In this document: positions 52,776-62,997 of the stretch, piece after piece
How the letters are laid out: every line of letters starts with the position of its first letter
Numbering within the stretch: position 1 is the stretch's first letter
NCBI GenBank assembly: GCA_933207985.1
Contig: OW240920.1
Coordinates: 125,096,818 to 125,160,817 of the forward strand
DNA length: 64,000 bases
Source: Pelobates cultripes
Taxonomy: Eukaryota > Chordata > Amphibia > Anura > Pelobatidae
Reading direction: 5' to 3'
The notes under the pieces: model-generated
Seen by the model: only the letters and a program-made list of their open reading frames with translations
The model's database searches: none
Told to the model about the DNA's origin: nothing
Position numbers and translations under genes: made by a program

Positions 52776-52932
52776 TCAGATCTTCACACCAATTTATGTA
52801 GATAAACTATATCAGTTGCATATATAAATGCTGTGTCTTCATAACAGAGGTTATTTTGGTCTCATAATCTATTATAGACACACAAGACTTTTTTGAACAA
52901 TAAACTACCTTCCATACTCTGCAAGAAACTTA

Positions 52933-53125
52933 TTAAAGGATACTATAGGCACCCAGACCACTTCATATCATATAAGTAGTCTGGGTGCAGTGCCTTTATC
53001 CTATTAACCCTGCAAGTGAAAACATTGCAGTTTCAGAGAAACATTGCAGGGTTAAGACTGCCTCTAGTGGCTGTCTTCCTGCATTATCATGGAGTTTAAC
53101 TACACGTTGAATGTCCTCACACTTT
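52933..53125. mobile_element. T2-type MITE, right-truncated
   Basis: TTAAAGGATACTATAGGCAC at the left, then AAGTAGTCTGGGTGCAGTGC and CCTCTAGTGGCTGTC. The remainder is missing. Confidence 0.7.
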
Positions 53126-54090
53126 GCAGGGTTGGCCTTGGCTAATGGCCATTGTGGGCCACCAGGCATTTGCGTGGTTTACTGGATGGCCAGCCCCCCA
53201 CTCAGGGCATGACTGGCAACTTTGGGCCTAGGTTGCACGCAGAGGTGTTGCTAGGGGCAGGCTGACCAGAGTTGCAGACCCATCTGTGATCTTAAAAAGC
53301 CCCTAGTCTAATTTTGTTACTCTTTCATTGTTAGTCCCAATTCCCTTGTAATACTGAGAGAAAAATAACATTTCCAAATACGTACAGTAATTTGTACAAT
53401 GTCACTTTAATAGACCATATTTGGAGATAATTGTACAGGACAGTGTCAATTATGATTGAATTCAAAACTTTTCAATGTTATTCACTAAAGAACTGCAAAT
53501 TGAATGCCAAAATAGCCTAACAAAAAACAACCGAATGTTTCTAATTTCACTATTTTGGCCTCAATTCTAAAATTCGCTTTAAATTCCTGCAAATTCTCAT
53601 TTTGTGATTCATAGCTTGTTAGTGTTTATGGTTGGGCACCTGTGAGTGGTTTGGTAATGGGCTATAATCCGCATATGAGGGAGGAACAAAAACAAGTGGG
53701 CTGAAGCCTCTGGCCTTTTTGCCACCAAGCAATGCCCTTGGTGGCAAGTACAAATGGATGGCCTGCAAGATATCTAATTTATGGCTGGTAGAGTTGCAAG
53801 GTGTGCCATTGTATATTCCTGCAACATCCACCACAATTGCCTGAGCAGTATAAAAGAGCATTTCATAGAAATCTATGCATGCCCGGGAGACACAGACACT
53901 TGTTTCTCACCGTCTCTATTGCAATCAATGACAAAGCAATTCTGAGCCCACCAAGGGCTGGTCCCAATGACCCCTTTGAGCGGCAACTCATATCCAGCAC
54001 ACCAGCATCCTGCTTCATGGGACTCTGATGTTGGGGTATATGCTCAATGAACTAGCGAAAAGTCACAAATGCTCAGACAAAGTCATTGTG
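53126..54090. other. Unannotated stretch
   Basis: Short open frames near 53619-54028 show no domain. No gene is recognised. Confidence 0.45.
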
Positions 54091-55155
54091 TTAAAGGGAC
54101 ACTATAGTCACCCAGACTACTTCAGCTCAATGAAGTGGTCTGGGTGCCAGGTCCCCCAGGTTTTAACCCTTCAGATGTAAACATAGCAGTTTCAGAAAAA
54201 CTGCTATGTTTACATTGCAGGGTTAATCCAACCTCTAGTGCAGGGTTAGGCAACCTACGGCACTAGTGCCATGCACGGCACTCGAGGTGTCTTTGCACGG
54301 CACTCAAGGCTGCTAGAGCCAAACAGGCTCTGGCCTATCAGGAGTCCCAGTAAAACTTCCAATATCTGCTAATACGAAAATATGGTGAAGGACAATCCTC
54401 AATTTAAGCATTGCAGCACATCTCAGATCACTTCCTCCAAGCACTTGTGAATGGAAATCCACACCGTAGTAGAGCTGTTGTTGCAGCTCCTGTCTTTGAC
54501 CTGTACCAGGCCAGCCTGGTCCCCACTGGAAACTGGAAGCCTGGAAACTGGAAGCCAGCCATACTGCTAGATATACACAGATATTGTGGATCAAACCAAG
54601 TGTTTATCTGAGTACCTGTTCCTTTCCAAATTGTTAAAATAAATGCGTGCACGCTCTGAAGTAAATCAAACTGAGACACAGGTATCAGGTTAATGAAAAA
54701 CTTTGGAATGTTTACTCAGGGGGTGGCAAGCCCCTTATAAAGGAAAAAATACATCATATGCAAAAAATGTAGATAACAGAAAGAATACATCTTTAATTGG
54801 TTAGGTGTTAAGTGTTTTATCTAATGCACATCCTACAAGGCGTGATGTCACCATCATCCCGGGATTTTACTCCGGATGTAGGCGCCATCTTGTTACACAA
54901 GGTAGTTAGTCGGTGGGAGGGGGTGCTCTAGCAGCCATTTTGAGTAGATATTGAATACAGGTATACACAGTAAATAGACATTTTACTATCACTAATTTAC
55001 ATTCATAACAAAGAAATGAAGAATAAACCTCCCCTTATACAAATAATACGAACAGCCCACACACAAACATACACACAATCTGCACAAACGTAACCCGCTA
55101 ACAATCCACTTACATGCACACAACCCCACATGCAGCCTCTCACATGCAATACCCC

Positions 55156-55636
55156 TGACCGGTGTATAGTCGCCATATGGGCAGTCGGACTCCAGGACAA
55201 CCCTCCCACATACCTAACCCAATAACTCACTGACACAAAGGTATATGGGAAAATTTGTCCACAGCTTTATTTAAACAATCTTGAATAATAATAATTTATT
55301 AAGCAATAATAATTTTAACAATAAACATGGGTCATTGCCCCCATACTCCGCCCTCGTAACCGAATCCTTCTGTTAATATAACAGGCAATGACCCCCATAT
55401 AAATAACATATATACATATACATATAACATACGTATCAACATATTCCAACATACCAACTTAAAGTGCCAAACATAAATTAACCATGGCAGGGGTATACCC
55501 GGATACCCCTGCCCCACCAGATTCTGAGCCACCGACAGGACTCGGAACCTACCAACCACCAATGACCACAGTTTTACGTCTCCATGACGTTCATCCTAGG
55601 GAGCCTATTTCTTCTCCTTCAGCTCCCTATCCCGCC
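55156..55636. repeat. Ngaro repeat B2 (outer copy)
   Basis: 481 bp beginning TGACCGGTGTATAGTCGCCA. It is identical by eye to 55866-56353 except for a missing 7-bp unit (ATAACAT). It forms the left edge of the element on +. Confidence 0.95.
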
Positions 55637-55692
55637 GCTGTGAAAAAACGGGATAACCCAAGTCCGAACCAAATTCAGGGAGGGTGGGCGGG

Positions 55693-55865
55693 ACAAACTC
55701 AGCAAGGTAGTAATTAAAAGTGAAGGCTTTAAAATGGCTGCCTATTTAAATAGCCAAGCCTACTTACCCATAACCCCATACTTCCTTCCCTCCTCCTATG
55801 CCCGCCTCCTAACCCCTGTCAAGGCCTTTTTTCGCTTAGCTGCGCTTTGGCTACATGGGGCTACA
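55693..55865. repeat. Ngaro repeat A2 (inner copy)
   Basis: 173 bp from ACAAACTCAGCAAGGTAGTA to GGGGCTACA. It matches 61749-61921 with a single T/C difference in the CCTTTTTTCG stretch. It abuts B1 directly. Confidence 0.95.
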
Positions 55866-56353
55866 TGACCGGTGTATAGTCGCCATATGGGCAGTCGGAC
55901 TCCAGGACAACCCTCCCACATACCTAACCCAATAACTCACTGACACAAAGGTATATGGGAAAATTTGTCCACAGCTTTATTTAAACAATCTTGAATAATA
56001 ATAATTTATTAAGCAATAATAATTTTAACAATAAACATGGGTCATTGCCCCCATACTCCGCCCTCGTAACCGAATCCTTCTGTTAATATAACAGGCAATG
56101 ACCCCCATATAAATAACATATATACATATACATATAACATATAACATACGTATCAACATATTCCAACATACCAACTTAAAGTGCCAAACATAAATTAACC
56201 ATGGCAGGGGTATACCCGGATACCCCTGCCCCACCAGATTCTGAGCCACCGACAGGACTCGGAACCTACCAACCACCAATGACCACAGTTTTACGTCTCC
56301 ATGACGTTCATCCTAGGGAGCCTATTTCTTCTCCTTCAGCTCCCTATCCCGCC
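55866..56353. repeat. Ngaro repeat B1 (inner copy)
   Basis: 488 bp, the partner of 55156-55636 with one extra 7-bp unit in the CATATAACATATAACATACG tract. It borders the stop codon of the hydrolase ORF at 56375. Confidence 0.95.
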
Positions 56354-56374
56354 ACAAGCTCAGACCTTGACTCC

Positions 56375-56999
56375 TTAAGCTGTCTGAGCTCCGCCACCCC
56401 GAAGAAAAAGAGCCTTGGTTATGCCATCCTGCCAGCCCAGGGTCAACAGATCCCAACCAACTGCCGAGAGATGGACTCCATCCGAGCGGTAGTACCCCGG
56501 CAAACCACCTTCCAACTCGCTGTGTCGAACTACCACACCCCCTAGCTTCCGCACGAAGCTTGCTATCAAGCTATTCACTTTCTTCCTACATCTGTCAATA
56601 GCCTCCGGGTCCCTAGCATGCCGCCACCGCTTCCTAGGGATAATCTCCGACCAGACCAACATCACCCCCGGAAGTAGGTCCCTTAAATTGTTAAGGTCCT
56701 GCTTCATCCACTTCACCAGCCGCCGCTGCGGAGTGAGGCTCAAGTCGTTGCCCCCCTGCTACCATCCGGAACACCCGACCGCAGACCTCCCCCCAACAAA
56801 AACCCCTGTACCCGAACCATTGTACTGCCAACTGGTCCCGATGAAAGCCCAGCTGGTGGCCCTGAGCTCGAGCTGCAGCCCTCCTTTCGGCCCAGAAGAC
56901 AAATGAATGGCCCACGATCCATGCGACACGGCCTGGGGGAGAGAAGGAAAACAGATCATAACAGCCCCTTATGCACCCAGCCCCCGGGGATACCCCCAA
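56375..56999 (-). pseudogene. Ngaro SGNH/GDSL-like hydrolase, frameshifted
   Basis: It starts 16 bp after the recombinase stop. The first frame (56999-56691) has block I, VAWIVGHSFVFWAERRA, with the nucleophile Ser in GHS where many family members have GDS. The second frame (56743-56375) has the block III-like GGND region at its start and block V, YYRSDGVHLSAVGWD, with the Asp-x-x-His pair. The frames meet at a G6 run near 56750, where one base too many shifts the reading. SGNH hydrolases are known as an extra domain of some Ngaro elements. The substrate is unknown and may be an ester. The stop at 56375 lies just before repeat B1. Confidence 0.87.
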
Positions 57000-57014
57000 A
57001 GGCCCTTCACCATA

Positions 57015-57989
57015 CTACTCCAATAAACCCAAGCGCACATATGAACGGAACCGTACCGACTCCCATCTCCCAATCCGTTTCACTATGTCATCCCCCAGAC
57101 CCAACCGAGCTGCCTCCGTAGCCGCCCCAATACGAAAGGAGTGTGTACCAAAAGTATCCACCCTCAGTCCTAGCTTTCCCAGTCCAGACCGAAAAACCTT
57201 GGTGAACTGGAACCGGGAGAGGGAAGACCCGTCCGCGTGTACCAGCAGCGATCCTCCAACCCCCGGCCTCCGTGCCATGTACCCCACCACTGCGGCCACT
57301 GGGCACAAAGCGGAGCCCGGCAGGGCCCGCAGCGTCACATCTCGGCCCTTGCCTAACATGTCCGTCTTGGATTTTGCCAGGTGTACAACCACCTTCCCTT
57401 CCAGCACTCGGACCCCCGACACCTGTACCCCCCCTGCCGCAGTCCTCGTGGCACTGACCAACTCCCCTACCCGAAAGGCTCCAAAGAAGGCCAACAGAAA
57501 CGCCGCCTGAAACAACGATGCTTCGAACCTGTCGAAACATATAGTAGGCAATAAACCGACCAGGTCACTCAACACTCGCACCGATACTGGGCGCCGAGTG
57601 TCAGGCCGCCTGCGGCCCCGCCGGTACCCCTTCAGTGCCTGCCTTATGACAAAGGCCTTAGTAAGGTCCTCTTCCCCATGTAGCTTGAACCAGAAAGCCA
57701 TCGCCGCCATGGACCTGTCAACCACCGCCGGGGATACCCCTTTCGCCAGAAATTAACAGGTGTACCAGAGGAACGCATCCTTGAGCGATTCCCCCGCCGG
57801 CAGGCGGTCCAACCCTTCCCATGACCTTTCCCAGGAGTCCCAGACCTTACTGTAAGCGGCCCATGTGGCCGGCGCCAGCGATGCTTTCACCAGTCCCCCA
57901 AGCAGGTCGCCCCGAGCCGCCAAATCACGTCTGGGCAAGCCTGCCCCACTTCTTGGGCTTCCGGCGCCACCGTCCGGAATCGTGACCAC
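57015..57989 (-). pseudogene. Ngaro tyrosine recombinase with one in-frame stop
   Basis: This enzyme inserts a circular DNA intermediate. One frame of 325 codons is broken only by TAA at 57753-57755 (after DAFLWYTC). The N-terminal SAM-like part (VKASLAPATWAAYSKVWDSW) lies before the stop. Numbering from the Met at 57725, the catalytic part carries Arg85 in FGAFRVGELV, a Lys in LAKSKTD, the HSFRIG box (His195, Arg198) and the nucleophile Tyr229 in RFRSYV. All key residues of the R-K-HxxR-Y set are visible. The stop is a single codon in an otherwise intact gene, so decay has barely begun. It overlaps the RT ORF by about 100 bp. Confidence 0.93.
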
Positions 57990-59584
57990 TGAAAACGAGA
58001 CAGGGCGTCAGCTACATCATTCAGGAACCCAGGCACATGGCGTGCACGAAAAACAACATTTAGCGACATGCACAACAGAACAAAATGACGTAGCAACCTA
58101 ACCACGGGTTTCGATGCCGCTGATTGGTTATTCACAGCGTGCACCACGGCCATATTGTCCGAGAAAAAGACCACCTTCCGGTCCCGCAGCCTATCCCCCC
58201 ACAGGGCCAACGCTACGACCAGCGGGAACAGCTCCAAGAAAGCCAAGTTCCGCATGAGGGGGCTCATTCGCCACTCCCCCGGCCATCGCTCCGCACACCA
58301 ACGTCCCCCAAAATAAGCCCCGAAGCCCACGCTACCAGACGCGTCAGTGAACAGCTCCAGTTCCGCAGCCGACACGCCCTCCTGTCTAAAAATCACCGTC
58401 CCATTGAACTCCCGCAAAAAGGTCTCCCATACGGCCAAGTCGGCCCTCATGGCCGACGACACCCGAATGAAGTGACGCGGGGATCGCACCCCCGCCGTCG
58501 CTGCCGACAGGCTCCGGCTGAACACCCTACCCATTGGGATCACCCGACATGCAAAATTCTGCATCCCGATCAACGACTGCAGCTGCCGCAATGTAACCTT
58601 ACGGGCTTGAGCCGCCGTTGTCACCTCCTCCCTCAGCCGCCGCAACTTCTCCAGCGGCAGCCGCCACTCCCCTTGCAACGTATCTATCTCCAGCCCCAGA
58701 AAACTAAGGCACGGAGCCGGCCCTTCTGTCTTTTCCGCCGCCAGCGGGACCCCGAAATGGCCAGCCACCCACACGACCGTTCTCAGCAAGTGTAGGCAGG
58801 CGGGGGAGCCCGCCGGTCCTACGCAGAGAAAATCGTCCAGGTAGTGTACCACAGCCCCACTCCCCGCCTCAACCTTGACCACCCATTCAAGAAATGTACT
58901 AAACTTCTCAAAGTAGGCGCAGGAGATAGCACAACCCATTGGAAGGCACAAATCCACAAAGTACTCCCCGTCGAAGAAACACCCCAGCAAGTGATGACAC
59001 GCTGGGTGGACCGGAAGCAGCCGAAACGCTGCTTCAATATCCACCTTAGCCAACAGTGCCCCGCGCCCGGCCCTCCTTACCAGCTCGACCGCCCTGTCGA
59101 ATGATGCGTATGAGACCGAGCACAAGTCCTTGTCAATATCATCATTCACCGACTCTCCTTCCGGGTAGGAGAGGTGGTGAATGAGCCTGAATTTGCCCGG
59201 TTCCTTCTTGGGAACCACCCCGAGTGGGGAAACCCGCAGACCCTCCAATGGAGGAGCCGGGAACGGTCCTGCCATCCTCCCCAATTTGACTTCCTTGCCC
59301 AGTTTTTCCCGCACCACACCCGGGAACTCAGCCACCGATTTAAGGTTGCGCCGAACCCCAGTCCCCCCCCGGTTCCGGAAAGGGATAAAGAACCCCTGAC
59401 CAAACCCCGCCCGGAGCGCCACGGCATCTGCCTTATTACCGTAGCGGCTTAGCCACGGCTCCATCGCGTCTAGCCTCACCGGGGTTAGGCCCCGGGGCAA
59501 GCGAAACTCCCCCTCCCCCCCCAGCCGAGGTAGGGACCCCGGTGTGCCCTGACTTCCCTTTTTTGAAGCACCGGTTGAGCCCAT
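57887..59584 (-). CDS. Ngaro ORF2, reverse transcriptase-RNase H
   Basis: Open for 565 codons with no break. The RT domain has LAKVDIEAAFRLLPVHP (motif A, Asp182), LPMGCAISCAYFEKF (motif B) and VVHYLDDFLCVG (motif C, Asp250-Asp251). RNase H follows with LFTDASGSVGFGAYF (Asp414), Glu451 in FLELFP, FFSDNMAVVHAVNNQSA (Asp476) and NDVADALSRFQW (Asp526). All catalytic acids are present, so the enzyme looks functional. It copies element RNA and removes the RNA strand. It overlaps ORF1 upstream. The recombinase ORF starts within the last bases downstream in another frame. There is no protease or DDE integrase, as expected for this order. Confidence 0.95.
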   Translation of the reverse strand: MGSTGASKKGSQGTPGSLPRLGGEGEFRLPRGLTPVRLDAMEPWLSRYGNKADAVALRAGFGQGFFIPFRNRGGTGVRRNLKSVAEFPGVVREKLGKEVKLGRMAGPFPAPPLEGLRVSPLGVVPKKEPGKFRLIHHLSYPEGESVNDDIDKDLCSVSYASFDRAVELVRRAGRGALLAKVDIEAAFRLLPVHPACHHLLGCFFDGEYFVDLCLPMGCAISCAYFEKFSTFLEWVVKVEAGSGAVVHYLDDFLCVGPAGSPACLHLLRTVVWVAGHFGVPLAAEKTEGPAPCLSFLGLEIDTLQGEWRLPLEKLRRLREEVTTAAQARKVTLRQLQSLIGMQNFACRVIPMGRVFSRSLSAATAGVRSPRHFIRVSSAMRADLAVWETFLREFNGTVIFRQEGVSAAELELFTDASGSVGFGAYFGGRWCAERWPGEWRMSPLMRNLAFLELFPLVVALALWGDRLRDRKVVFFSDNMAVVHAVNNQSAASKPVVRLLRHFVLLCMSLNVVFRARHVPGFLNDVADALSRFQWSRFRTVAPEAQEVGQACPDVIWRLGATCLGDW

Positions 59585-60203
59585 GCGCGCCTCCGCAGCC
59601 CGAACACTCGTGCTTAAAGCGACAGGCGTTTCCCCATTTGCACTGGCCCTCGTTAAAGAGCCAGCAGAAGCCCTTTTGCATGGCGGCCGACGAGGCGGAC
59701 TGCCCCTTTGCGCCGGCCGTGGGCTGAAATGGCTGCGCTTTTTGCGCCATCATCAGCTTCATCCAGAGAGGCAGGTCCATTTGATCCCACCGCATACCCG
59801 GATTAGCCGCCAAACGCTGCCGGAATTGCTCGTCGTACCGCCACCATGCCAGTCCGCCATAGGTGCGATACGCCTCCCAAATGCCATCCAAATAACAAAA
59901 CAGGGAGGAGCACAGGCCCGGCGATTTCTCGCCCAGAACACTGGCCAACACGCAAAAGGCCCTCAGCCAGTTACCGAAAGACTTGGGAATCTTACGATAC
60001 CGCTTCTTCTTCTCTTCCTCCTCCTTCTTCTCATCTTTTTTATCGTCCTCTTTGAGATCAATAAAATCCTCCAAAGGGAGAAGAGAAAAGATCTCGCAGA
60101 AGTCACCCTTCCAGATTTTTTCCTTCACCTCCTGTTTGAGGTGGACCCCCAGCGGACCCGCAAACGACACATATGCGTGTTGCCTGGCCGCATCAGGAAC
60201 CAC
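59436..60203 (-). pseudogene. Ngaro ORF1 Gag-like core with zinc fingers
   Basis: This 255-codon frame is probably the nucleocapsid-like protein that packages element RNA. It starts PDAARQHAYVSFAGPLGVHL, has a highly charged Lys/Glu stretch (about 50-70) and a helical middle. Then come a CCCH zinc finger (Cys180-x7-Cys188-x5-Cys194-x3-His198) and a knuckle (Cys200-x2-Cys203-x3-His207-x4-Cys212). The 3' end overlaps the RT ORF by 149 bp in another frame. The ATG used here lies just after the G7-run shift, so the native start is upstream and the copy counts as disrupted. Confidence 0.82.
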
Positions 60204-61748
60204 CCCCCCGTCAACTCAGCCCGCTCGCTCGTCGCCTCCGCCCCAGTAACCGTCACTGCAGTGTCCCCACCCGAACTCTGTTCCGCGGAGGGAACCTCGC
60301 TCGGGCCCGCCACCCCGGCCCCCTGAGCCCAAACCTGACCCACACCGCCCTTTGTGGCACCCCCCGCTCCCAGTGAGTGGAGAAGTGCTTGAAGCGTATG
60401 AACCAATGCACTGGAGTGCAGAGAAGCAGAGGACTCACCGGCCAAGCCCCTCGACCCCGAAGCTCCTGGGGCTGCGTTGTGTACTGTCCCCTGACCAGGA
60501 TGAGCGACATCCGTTAACGATCCTCCAACCGGGGAGCCAACCCGGTGCCCGGCCACATCAGATGCGGAGCGGCTCCGAGATCTGTAACGAGGAGAAGAAG
60601 TCCTGGGCAGAGCATACTGGTCATGAGCAGCCCCCCCGTCCCGACCTTGAGAGCGCCCGCTGGACACCAGAGCCTCCCGTCGCGCAACCACTCCTTTTCG
60701 CCCACCCAAGGCCCGATCGGCCCTGCCTCTGGGACTACGACTCCTCCCGTTTCTACCAGAGGCCCGCCCCGTGTAACCAGCCTGGGGGCCATGACACTCT
60801 CCCCCCCTGAGCTACTAGATGAGGACCTAACACGCCGAGCCCTTCCCTTAACCCCCCCGGACCCCCGGGCCCTAACCGGTGACGGGCTGCTATCACCAGA
60901 CCCCAAACCTGAACCCCCCCCCCAGAACTACGCCCACCTATCCGCTCACCAGCGCAGGGAAATCCCCACCCCCCACCCCGGCGGGCCCCCCGGCTAGAAG
61001 AACCCCCTCCCCTCGGTACCTCTAGACCGTCCCCAGACCCCGCACCCCTAACCTGTCCTGAACGCCCTGCGCACCTCGACCTCCTGCCCCCACCCGATGG
61101 CAAACTTCCCCCTGCTGTACCCCCTGGCCCTTCCACCCTCCCGGCTACAGGCCCTCGCTCCATGCTCACTACCCTGGAACTACCCTGCGCACCCTCCCCC
61201 CTAGGCCTCTCTGCCCCCGCTCTAGAAGGCACCTGACCCCTCTCCATGTCCCCCCCAGGTCTCTGAACCCTGTGCCCAGTCCTCCTGCGCTGATTCGCGC
61301 CAAGGGGGTCCCGGCCGGAACCCCCTGCACTTGCCTGTTCCAGGGACGGTCCGCGAGCTCCTCCCGCACCGGCCCCGCCAGTCCCCGCCATGGGTGTAGG
61401 AGACGCCCTCCCGAGCTGCAATCCCGCGTCCTCTCCGGTTCCAGGGGGCCGCCCGATGTCTTCCGCGGCCTCCCCGCTCCAGGCACAGCCCTCCCCGCAC
61501 TGGGAGCCGCACCGTCCGACTCCCGGGTAGCCTCCCGCCGGCTACCGCTTCTCCGACGTCCCGGTAACGCGCCGGGAGGCGGAGCCTCAACCATGCGGCT
61601 ACCGGGTCCTTTTCGGCCTGGTCCCGCCGCCGCCCGGCCGCTGGAACCGTCTCCACCGGACTCCGCGCCTGGGCTCAGCCGTCTCGGCGGCCTCCGAGCC
61701 CGCACAGGCCGACCTCACCAAACCAAATCTGTGGACACAGGAGTGCAC
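60204..61748 (-). pseudogene. Ngaro ORF1 N-terminal part (low complexity, frames uncertain)
   Basis: Between repeat A1 and the Gag core the minus strand is very GC-rich and open in several frames. A frame from 60709 to 60125 has an Arg/Ser stretch (SPRYRSRSRSASDVAGH) and leads into the Gag core after a one-base shift in a G7 run near 60210. A second frame begins at 61705 (Arg/Gly/Pro-rich) and a third at 61421. I cannot decide the true start or how many frameshifts exist. Antisense frames here are artefacts of GC content. Confidence 0.5.
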
Positions 61749-61921
61749 ACAAACTCAGCAAGGTAGTAATTAAAAGTGAAGGCTTTAAAATGGCTGCCTA
61801 TTTAAATAGCCAAGCCTACTTACCCATAACCCCATACTTCCTTCCCTCCTCCTATGCCCGCCTCCTAACCCCTGTCAAGGCCTTTTTCCGCTTAGCTGCG
61901 CTTTGGCTACATGGGGCTACA
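61749..61921. repeat. Ngaro repeat A1 (5' terminal copy)
   Basis: 173 bp, the 5' end of the element on the minus strand. It probably holds the promoter, as 5' terminal repeats do in this order of elements. That role is inferred, not seen. Confidence 0.93.
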
Positions 61922-62214
61922 AAACAGCCCCCACACACCACAAAACACAATATGTGACATATCCATCCACACACAATTCCACAAGCAGCCCTCATACACA
62001 GCCCACATTCATATGTATCATACACAATACCATAAACTACTAATGAACAATATAATAGCTTATATACGCACAAATACAACGATGCAAAGCAACTGCAGTA
62101 AAAATAACACAAGCAGAATATGGCCGCATACACACCTCAAAAATAGGACCGGCATGCTATGGGACATCACAATCCTATATCGGCACAGTGCTGCTAAAAG
62201 GTTGCCTACCCCTG
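61922..62214. other. Right remainder of the hAT element
   Basis: This is the hAT sequence to the right of the Ngaro insertion. It is CA-rich like the left side (55040-55150) and ends in GGTTGCCTACCCCTG. No coding region. Confidence 0.7.
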
Positions 62215-62575
62215 CTCTAGTGGCTGTCTGCCTGACAGCCGCTAGAGATGCTTCTGCAGCCCTGGATGCGAAATTTGCATCCAGGGTGCAGAACGTCAGT
62301 AGGAAAGCACTGAGAAATGCTTTCCTATGGACTGTTTGAATGTACGTGTGGCTCTTGCCGCGCATGCGCATTCTGCTCCACTCAGGGAGCTGACGTCGGC
62401 AGGGGAGGAGAGGTCACCAGCGCCAAGGGAGCCCGGCGTTGGATAAAGGTAAGTGGCTGAGGGGGTTTTGACCCCTTCACCGCCAAGGGAAGGGGACCCT
62501 CAGGGTGGGGGTCTTAAGGATGATATAATGTCAGGAAAACAAGTTTGTTTTCCTGACATTATAGTGATCCTTTAA

Positions 62576-62917
62576 ATAGATGCTTTAGAAAAATCTATTC
62601 CATATGTCTGTTAGGAATGTAGGGATCCTTCTAAGGTATGTAAGTTTCCAAGGGAATATGGTCAACTGATGGGAGGATGTCAGTGCACACACCATTTGAG
62701 GGATGGAGCTGGGTGCTGGAGAGGTCAAAAGACCTGGAATAGTAGAGTGGAGCCATAGAAGTGTGGCAGGATGAAAGATTAAGTAGACCACTCCACAATT
62801 CTTTGTATTAGTATATTCTCATAATGTACTCTGCCCCCCTTTCTGCTCTTCATTGTTAAAATACAGCAATGCATTCTCGACTGTTTGTGATTCCAAGCAG
62901 ATCTTCAGAATCCTGTT
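62576..62917. other. Unannotated stretch
   Basis: No gene or repeat recognised. Confidence 0.4.
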
Positions 62918-62997
62918 TTAACCCCTTAAGGACCAAACTTCTGGAATAAAAAGGAATCATGACATGTCACACATGTCATGTGTCCTTAAGGGGTTAA
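62918..62997. mobile_element. 80-bp TTAA-flanked palindromic MITE, copy 4
   Basis: TTAACCCCTTAAGGACCAAA and CTTAAGGGGTTAA, in the same orientation as copy 1 and almost identical to it. Confidence 0.87.

Larger units (their letters stand above)
55156..61921 (-). mobile_element. Ngaro retrotransposon (DIRS order), full length with split direct repeats
   Basis: On the minus strand the order is A1 (61921-61749), coding region, B1 (56353-55866), A2 (55865-55693), a spacer of about 56 bp, and B2 (55636-55156). Split direct repeats of this kind, a tyrosine recombinase in place of an integrase, and no target-site duplication are the hallmarks of Ngaro. The order of genes is Gag-like ORF1, RT-RNase H, tyrosine recombinase, SGNH hydrolase. 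The coding region is markedly GC-rich against the AT-rich host. The two A copies differ by one substitution I could see, and the B copies by one 7-bp duplication, so insertion was recent. Confidence 0.95.
54241..62214. mobile_element. Non-autonomous hAT element split by Ngaro
   Basis: Terminal inverted repeats are CAGGGTTAGGCAACCTACGG (left) and, inverted, CAGGGGTAGGCAACC (right). The flanking 8-bp duplication CTCTAGTG is perfect (54233-54240, 62215-62222). Its own length without the Ngaro element is about 1.2 kb. No transposase was found. It belongs to the same terminal family as 25404, 39328 and 40805. Confidence 0.9.
54091..62575. mobile_element. T2/Kolobok-type MITE split by nested insertions
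   Basis: The left end is TTAAAGGGACACTATAGTCA at 54091 and the right end is ACATTATAGTGATCCTTTA with TTAA at 62572-62575. Its own sequence (54091-54240 and 62223-62575, about 0.5 kb) matches the length and blocks of the intact copies (GAAGTGGTCTGGGTGCCAGG, CCTCTAGTGGCTGTCTGCC). The hAT element inserted in the conserved CTCTAGTG block. Confidence 0.88.

Noticed and set aside
56971..57510. 179-codon frame on + opposite the recombinase
   Set aside because: Antisense shadow. The minus frame has the full catalytic motif set.
58124..58795. 223-codon frame on + in the Ngaro region
   Set aside because: Antisense shadow of the RT-RNase H gene in GC-rich DNA, with no motifs.
60001..60060. Poly-charged tract as a sign of misassembly
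   Set aside because: The Lys/Glu run is in frame within the Gag-like core and is plausible for such proteins.
59583..60326. 247-codon frame on + in the Ngaro region
   Set aside because: Antisense shadow of ORF1, with no motifs.
61272..61766. 164-codon Pro/Arg-rich frame on +
   Set aside because: Antisense of the GC-rich ORF1 N-terminal part.
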